DNA from: an uncultured Ruminococcus sp.
GTDB taxonomy: Bacteria > Bacillota > Clostridia > Oscillospirales > Ruminococcaceae
Assembly: GCA_947177345.1 (NCBI GenBank)
Contig: CAMWUB010000055.1
Span: 1-7,799, forward strand
Reading direction: 5' to 3'
Length of the DNA stretch: 7,799 nt
Part shown: positions 3,559 through 7,799 of the stretch, piece by piece
Layout of the letters: every line of letters starts with the position of its first letter
How positions within the stretch are numbered: position 1 is the first letter of the stretch
Notes under the pieces: model-generated
Databases searched by the model: none
What the model was told of the DNA's origin: nothing
The model's input: only the letters and a program-made list of their open reading frames with translations
Program-made: the position numbers and the translations under genes

Positions 3559-5436
3559 TCACATGGTAACTACAAACGCTATGCTTTTACCCTCGTCATT
3601 CTCGACGCTTATTTTAAATTTATGCTTGTCAATTATGGATTTTGCTATAGCAAGTCCAAGACCGTAACCACCTGCAGTCTGACGGGTTCTTGAATCGTCA
3701 GTGCGGTAGAATCTTTCAAATATTTTATTTTTTTCCGAATCCTTAACGCCTGTACCGGTATTGTATACGGAAAATATTTTCTTATCACCCTGTTTTCTGA
3801 GAGTTACACGGACTATTCCGCCGTCATTGGAGTATTTCAGGGCATTATCTATGAAGATAGCAGTCATCTGTTTTATATGCTTTTCGCTACCGGTGACGGT
3901 CAGACCATCTTCAATATCGACGATAAATTTCTTGTTTGTCTCGAATGCCTGACACTCAAACGGTAAAGCGGTATTTGTCACCGCCTGACTTAAATTAAAT
4001 TCCGAACATATAAAATCAGATGTATTATTTTCAAGCCTTGTAAGATTCAGTAAATCATTTACAAGCAAATTCATTCTTTCAGTCTGGGATTTTATATAAT
4101 TCAACCATTTGTTTTCACCGATTTCACCGGAAAGTACATCAGCATTTGCGGATATTACTGTAAGTGGTGTTTTAAGTTCGTGACTTGCATCTGAAATAAA
4201 CTGTTTCTGTTTATCGAAAGCTATTTTAATAGGTTCGATACTTTTTTTACTCAGAAAATATCCGACAAATGACAGTACTATAAGAGCTATAGCACCTATT
4301 ATTATGGTAGTTCTTATAAACTGCTTCATGACTTTGGCTTCTTCGGTTTTATCGGTGAGGGCTATAAGAGTACCATTATTTTTTCTGACGTTATAGAACT
4401 GATATAAATTAGTCATGCCGGTTATATCCTTACTGTTCAGAATATTGTTTATATATTCCTGAGCCTCTTCACTTGTAAGGTCATCATTGTTCATGCAGGC
4501 GAGGTATTTTCCGTTACTGTCAGCCATTATGACGAAAAATTCCAAAGAACCGTAATTTTTCGGGAACGGTTCATTTTTCATATCGTCAGGGAAATCATCA
4601 GGGTGTTTTTTTTCCGGAATACCTGTAATAATGTTTCCGAGTCGGATTATATTATTACTTTCGTTATATGACTGTCGGAAAATATTTTCTTCATTCGGAT
4701 TATAGAATTTCCAGCCGTCAGGATTCCACCAGCGGTCAGGAGTTTTGTGTTTATCATCATGTGGGAAATCTTCCGGAGGTCGTTCATTATCTGACGGAAA
4801 ATCCGGTGGTAAATCAGGTTCGTTGCGGTTATCCGGAGGGGGATTATTTTCATTTTCTTCCGGAGCAGGTGGGAAAGTTTCCGGAACTGTCGTGATTTCA
4901 ACAGTTTCAGCGGAAGTTTCTTCATAATATTCTTCATAAGAATCTTTTTCCGGTTCGTATTCCTCCGGAGGTTCAGGAATAGTTTCAGTTTCAGGTGATA
5001 TATATTCTTCAGTTACTGGTTCTGAAGTTGAAGTTGAAATTATTTCTTCCGGAGCAGGTACGGAATTTGTTTCAGTAACTTCTTCAGTATTAGTTGTTGA
5101 TTCTTCTGTAGTAGACTCTTCAGATATAGTAGTTTCGATAGTAGTTTCCGTAATGGTAGTATTTTCTGTAGTGGTAGTTGTAACAGGGGGCTGATTTTTT
5201 TCAGGTGGTGGTATCTGATTATGTTTTTTATGGAAATCTTCCGGCGGTGAAAAGCTGAATGTATCTGTTTTTTCGTCATATTCTGTACTGGAAGCTATTG
5301 TTTTTAGAACTTCTTCCGATTGCCTCTGCATGAATGAACTTGTTAATATATTTATAGAACTCAGTACCGCTATGAATATCGCAAGCAGTATACTTGTTAT
5401 TACAGTGAAAAGTTTTAACTGTGCCTGTCTGAACAT
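3559..5436 (-). CDS. Sensor histidine kinase with Pro/Thr/Glu-rich outer domain, 625 aa
   Basis: A membrane histidine kinase partnered with the response regulator 10 bases upstream. Order: membrane helix at about 8-32; extracytoplasmic region to about 372; second helix at 373-394; then, with no clear HAMP domain, the dimerisation helix with FISDASHELKTPLTVI (phosphorylated His419); and the ATP-binding domain with N-box FIDNALKYS (Asn531), G1 box NTGTGV (559-564), F-box KIFERFYRTD and G2 box GGYGLGLAIAKS. It should be active. The outer region is odd: residues 76-230 are a low-complexity run of Pro, Thr and Glu, with a folded part perhaps only at 290-365. Its ribosome site GGTGGTG overlaps the regulator's stop, so the two genes are co-transcribed. 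At 625 residues it is longer than the usual 350-500 for such kinases. The stimulus is unknown; a stalk reaching into the wall is a guess. Confidence 0.92.
   Translation of the reverse strand: MFRQAQLKLFTVITSILLAIFIAVLSSINILTSSFMQRQSEEVLKTIASSTEYDEKTDTFSFSPPEDFHKKHNQIPPPEKNQPPVTTTTTENTTITETTIETTISEESTTEESTTNTEEVTETNSVPAPEEIISTSTSEPVTEEYISPETETIPEPPEEYEPEKDSYEEYYEETSAETVEITTVPETFPPAPEENENNPPPDNRNEPDLPPDFPSDNERPPEDFPHDDKHKTPDRWWNPDGWKFYNPNEENIFRQSYNESNNIIRLGNIITGIPEKKHPDDFPDDMKNEPFPKNYGSLEFFVIMADSNGKYLACMNNDDLTSEEAQEYINNILNSKDITGMTNLYQFYNVRKNNGTLIALTDKTEEAKVMKQFIRTTIIIGAIALIVLSFVGYFLSKKSIEPIKIAFDKQKQFISDASHELKTPLTVISANADVLSGEIGENKWLNYIKSQTERMNLLVNDLLNLTRLENNTSDFICSEFNLSQAVTNTALPFECQAFETNKKFIVDIEDGLTVTGSEKHIKQMTAIFIDNALKYSNDGGIVRVTLRKQGDKKIFSVYNTGTGVKDSEKNKIFERFYRTDDSRTRQTAGGYGLGLAIAKSIIDKHKFKISVENDEGKSIAFVVTM
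4747..5211 (-). repeat. Low-complexity Pro/Thr/Glu-coding segment of the kinase gene
   Basis: This stretch codes for residues 76-230 of the sensor kinase: first Thr/Glu-rich (TTTTT, TTITETT, EESTTEESTT), then Pro/Glu/Asp-rich (PPEEYEPE, PPPDN, PPDFPSDN). At the DNA level a 17-base direct copy occurs at 4854-4870 and 5043-5059, coding for part of PAPEE in both places. Such DNA is prone to slippage, so length variation between strains is expected. Open frames on other frames here are by-products of the repetition. Confidence 0.7.
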
Positions 5437-5446
5437 AGTACACCAC

Positions 5447-6115
5447 CTATTCGAGTGAATAGCCTATACCTCTTGCGGTTTTAATCTGTACAGGTGCGGA
5501 GATGACCGTTATTTTTTTCCGGAGGAAAGATATATAGACCTCTATATTATTGTATTCGACATCACTTTCATAACCCCATATTTTTTCAATGATACGTTCT
5601 TTCGGTAAGATATGATGAGGATTTGCTATAAGCATTTCCATAATCTGATATTCTTTCAGACTTAATTTCACATCATTTCCGGCGTATATTATAGCACACG
5701 TATTCTTATTCAATTCAAGTCCATTGAACTCAAGTTTATTATTGTCGATTATTTCACCTTTACGCCTTGTCATAGCACGTACACGGGCGAGAAGTTCACC
5801 AGTAACGAAAGGTTTAGTTAAATAATCGTCCGCACCGCAGTCGAGACCGTTTATTTTATCTTCGACTTCGCTTCTTGCCGTGAGGAGTAACACCGGAGTA
5901 TGTATTTTTTCCCTGCGGATATTCCGGAGTATTTCGATACCGTTCATGCGTGGGAGCATTATATCGAGAATAATTCCGTCATAAATTCCGGTAAGTGCAT
6001 TGTCGAGACCGTCTATACCGTCATAGACCGTATCGACAGTATACATATTACGTTTCAGAATTTCAGATAAAGCATCTGCTAACTGTATTTCGTCTTCTAC
6101 TACAAGTAATTTCAT
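5447..6115 (-). CDS. OmpR/PhoB-family response regulator, 222 aa
   Basis: A two-component transcription regulator. The receiver domain (about 1-115) has the acidic pocket EDE at 7-9, the phosphorylated Asp51 in LDIMLPRMNG, Thr79 in LLLTAR and Lys101 in LTKPF, so all switch residues are present. The C-terminal winged helix (about 128-222) has LSLKEYQIMEML, the recognition part NNIEVYISFLRKK and the ending KTARGIGYSLE typical of the family. Start MKLLVVEDE follows AAAGGAG at 6123-6129, spaced by 7 bases. The partner kinase begins 10 bases after its stop. A candidate promoter lies just upstream and glmU is closed off by its own terminator, so this is the first gene of its operon. Targets are unknown; spoVAC is the nearest candidate by position only. 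Confidence 0.93.
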   Translation of the reverse strand: MKLLVVEDEIQLADALSEILKRNMYTVDTVYDGIDGLDNALTGIYDGIILDIMLPRMNGIEILRNIRREKIHTPVLLLTARSEVEDKINGLDCGADDYLTKPFVTGELLARVRAMTRRKGEIIDNNKLEFNGLELNKNTCAIIYAGNDVKLSLKEYQIMEMLIANPHHILPKERIIEKIWGYESDVEYNNIEVYISFLRKKITVISAPVQIKTARGIGYSLE

Positions 6116-6144
6116 AAAAAAACTCCTTTCATTGTATGAAATAT

Positions 6145-6174
6145 ATTATAATTTATAAATATTAAAATAGTCTT
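6145..6174 (-). promoter_or_regulatory. Candidate promoter of the two-component operon
   Basis: On the minus strand a perfect TATAAT (6150-6145) lies 29 bases before ATG 6115, with a start expected near 6138. The -35 is weak: AAGACT (6174-6169) with an 18-base spacer, close to the glmU terminator. A weak -35 fits activation by the regulator itself, but I see no clear direct repeats to support that. Confidence 0.45.
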
Positions 6175-6206
6175 AAAAAATAACGGCTCTTTATTCAAGA
6201 ACCGTT
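6175..6206 (-). terminator. Intrinsic terminator of glmU
   Basis: On the minus strand a 9-pair stem with one G-U pair (AACGGTTCT with AGAGCCGTT, 6206-6198 and 6190-6182) and a 7-base loop is followed by A and six Ts (6180-6175). It sits 8 bases after the glmU stop. The plus strand also ends in a T-run, so it could act both ways, but no plus-strand gene reaches it. Confidence 0.8.
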
Positions 6207-6213
6207 TTTTAAT

Positions 6214-7584
6214 TCAGGATTTTTTGTTGAGTTTTCTTATTGTATAACCCTCTTTTACTTTCATTATTCCACGGTCTATAGCAAGTGCGTAATCAGGAAT
6301 ATCTTTGGTCACGGTAGTTCCGGCGGCGGTGTAGACAGCTTTTCCGAGTGTCACCGGTGCTATGAGGTTAGTATTACAGCCTATGAAGCACTTATCGCCG
6401 ATAGTACAGCGACTTTTTTCTATACCATCGTAATTTACAGTTACCGTACCTGCTCCGATATTTACCTTTCTGCCTACGTCGCTGTCACCTATGTATACAA
6501 GGTGTGAAACTGCTGTATTTTCGCCTATCACGGAATTTTTTATTTCTACAAAATCGCTTATATATGCACCTTTTTTAATATGACTGTCGGGTCTTATATG
6601 AACATAGTGTTCTATTTTCACATCATCTTCAATAACTGAATTATATATCTGTGAGGAATCTATTTTAACATTATCACCGATTGTACAGTTTTCTATTGTG
6701 GTATTTGCATTTATAGTACAGTTTTTACCTATTTTAGTATTACCACGTATTATAGTATTCGGCATAATTTCAGTACCTGCTCCGATTTCGACATTTCTTT
6801 CAATTATAACGCCGTCGGTGCATACAAAACCTATACCGTTGTTCAGATGTTTTTCAATAATCATCATACGGGCGTATGTATTGAGATTAAGTAAGTCTTT
6901 GCGGTCATTAGCACCCTTTATGATGTCCGCATTGTCAGATTTATATGCACCGGCATTAAGACCACCCGCAATTGCTATTGAAACGGTATCTGTTAAATAG
7001 TACTCTTTCTGGACGTTGGAGCAGGTTATTTTTCCGAGAAGTTTTATTAAATCCGCCGTCCTGAACCAGTAAGCACCGGAATTTACTTCAGATATTTTAC
7101 GCTGTTCGTCTGTAGCGTCTTTCTGTTCTATAATACCGCTTATACCGTTTTCAGTACGGATTATTCTGCCGTATCCGTATGGGTTATCAAGTTCAGCGGT
7201 AATGACGGTCACGACGTTGTTGTTTTTTTCGTGGTATTCGAGAGAATTTTTAATAGTTTCGCCGTCGATAAACGGAGCGTCACCACACAGAACGAGAGTG
7301 TTTCCGGAAACGTCATCTTTAAGAAATGGTATCGCCTGCATTACAGCGTGACCTGTTCCGAGGCGTTCCGCCTGTAGTACTGTTGTATAACGTCCGTCAA
7401 GATACTGGTCAATCATCTCACCCATGAAACCTTTAACTATACAGATGTCTTTTACTTCTGCACTTTCACACGCTGAAATGACCCATTCAAGCATAGGTTC
7501 ACCGAGAACTTCAAAAAGCGGTTTAGGTATATCGGCTTTCATACGCTTACCTTGTCCGCCCGCTAGTATGACTGCTTTATTCAT
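6214..7584 (-). CDS. glmU: Bifunctional GlcNAc-1-phosphate uridyltransferase / glucosamine-1-phosphate acetyltransferase
   Basis: GlmU makes UDP-N-acetylglucosamine in the cytoplasm in two steps: it acetylates glucosamine-1-phosphate with acetyl-CoA, then joins the product to UMP from UTP. UDP-GlcNAc feeds peptidoglycan and wall polymers. The N-terminal domain has LAGGQGKRMKADIPKPL (7-23), GTGHA (76-80), GDAPF (101-105), NSGAYWF (168-174) and EYYLTD (194-199). The C-terminal left-handed beta-helix shows hexapeptide repeats from about 255, with RPDSH at 331-335, SHLVYIGD at 360-367 (His361 aligns with the catalytic His of E. coli GlmU), NIGAGTVTVNYDG (375-387) and the late AAGTTVTKDIP. At 456 residues it is of normal full length. 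AAGGGG about 8 bases before ATG 7584 is its ribosome site. It ends at its own terminator, so it is not in the operon with the two-component genes. SH replaces the more usual PH or GH before the catalytic His, a mild change. Confidence 0.95.
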   Translation of the reverse strand: MNKAVILAGGQGKRMKADIPKPLFEVLGEPMLEWVISACESAEVKDICIVKGFMGEMIDQYLDGRYTTVLQAERLGTGHAVMQAIPFLKDDVSGNTLVLCGDAPFIDGETIKNSLEYHEKNNNVVTVITAELDNPYGYGRIIRTENGISGIIEQKDATDEQRKISEVNSGAYWFRTADLIKLLGKITCSNVQKEYYLTDTVSIAIAGGLNAGAYKSDNADIIKGANDRKDLLNLNTYARMMIIEKHLNNGIGFVCTDGVIIERNVEIGAGTEIMPNTIIRGNTKIGKNCTINANTTIENCTIGDNVKIDSSQIYNSVIEDDVKIEHYVHIRPDSHIKKGAYISDFVEIKNSVIGENTAVSHLVYIGDSDVGRKVNIGAGTVTVNYDGIEKSRCTIGDKCFIGCNTNLIAPVTLGKAVYTAAGTTVTKDIPDYALAIDRGIMKVKEGYTIRKLNKKS

Positions 7585-7608
7585 ATTTCTATCCCCTTTA
7601 CTGTTTAC

Positions 7609-7622
7609 TAATTAATAATTAA
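7609..7622. repeat. 14-base AT direct repeat, copy 1
   Basis: TAATTAATAATTAA, identical to 7735-7748. It is followed by GAATGCACAATG, loosely like the GCATTATGAATC that follows copy 2. Such AT-rich, TTAA-containing ends are typical of small intergenic repeat elements, but a 14-base AT-only match can also arise by chance in such DNA. Confidence 0.4.
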
Positions 7623-7734
7623 GAATGCACAATGTATAATTCTGTTACAATGTTACAAACTTTTTAATTTTCCGGCTGTTTTTTCGTATATCTGCATTTT
7701 CCGATGTTCAGGGAGCAGGTCAACCAGTTTTCAA

Positions 7735-7748
7735 TAATTAATAATTAA
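7735..7748. repeat. 14-base AT direct repeat, copy 2
   Basis: Identical to 7609-7622, 126 bases further on. The two copies bracket about 112 bases of non-coding DNA upstream of glmU. Confidence 0.4.
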
Positions 7749-7799
7749 AATAATTGATATTATGCATTATGAATCGGAAAAATTTCCGCTTACTTTTAT

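Larger units (their letters stand above)
7585..7799. other. glmU upstream region, AT-rich with short repeats
   Basis: I see no coding sequence on either strand in these 215 bases. They hold the glmU ribosome site, a tandem octamer TGTTACAA twice (7643-7658), two copies of a 14-base AT-only repeat, and a short inverted pair CGGAAA/TTTCCG near 7775-7788. I found no convincing sigma-A promoter for glmU; the promoter may use weaker boxes or lie beyond the right edge. Confidence 0.5.

Noticed and set aside
3500..3562. Longer spoVAC start at 3562 (begins MKNSINQ)
   Set aside because: The added 21 residues are translated from the promoter and ribosome site, and are not part of the SpoVAC family.
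4747..5211. Repetitive DNA considered as a CRISPR or other spaced repeat array
   Set aside because: The repeats are irregular, in frame and coding; there is no constant repeat-spacer pattern.
4647..5279. Several frames of 60-96 codons on both strands inside the kinase gene
   Set aside because: They come from the low-complexity Pro/Thr/Glu coding DNA read out of phase and lack ribosome sites.
6698..7000. 100-codon plus-strand frame opposite glmU
   Set aside because: It is antisense to a conserved enzyme gene and has no ribosome site; a shadow.

Overview
The window is AT-rich and reads like low-GC Firmicutes DNA, most likely a Ruminococcus-type member of the Oscillospiraceae. The evidence is strong AAGGAGG-type ribosome sites, sigma-A promoters with TTGACx/TATAAT boxes, an endospore gene (spoVAC) with a forespore-type promoter, and an OmpR/histidine-kinase pair. 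The genus is an inference; no rRNA or tRNA is present to fix it.

Layout. Bases 1-111 are a leader, perhaps with the tail of an unseen gene. A plus-strand cluster of small membrane proteins follows (112-1872): a 44-residue peptide, a 211-residue protein, and two tandem paralogs of 154 and 153 residues, tightly packed and partly translationally coupled. Converging on it from the minus strand is a two-gene operon (2716-1884): an SF0329-family protein and a small lipoprotein. Their promoter is visible and decides the start codon. The 321-base gap 2744-3064 is not empty. It holds two consensus sigma-A promoters on the plus strand, a 5' hairpin, a CU-rich anti-Shine-Dalgarno stretch and a strong intrinsic terminator, which together look like an undescribed small RNA gene of about 122 nt.

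On the minus strand from 6115 to 3065 lie an OmpR-type response regulator, a sensor kinase with an unusual 150-residue Pro/Thr/Glu-rich extracytoplasmic segment, and a solitary spoVAC. The spoVAC gene has its own sigma-G-like promoter, so it can be expressed in the forespore independently of the two-component genes. Upstream is glmU, ended by its own terminator, with an AT-rich repeat-bearing leader (7585-7799).

How they fit together: glmU makes UDP-GlcNAc for the cell wall; the two-component pair senses something outside the membrane; SpoVAC belongs to the dipicolinate channel of spores. The small RNA converges on the spoVAC 3' end, and its anti-SD stretch matches the regulator's ribosome site over 8 nt, so a regulatory link is conceivable but unproven. 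The membrane paralogs and the SF0329/lipoprotein pair have no known function.
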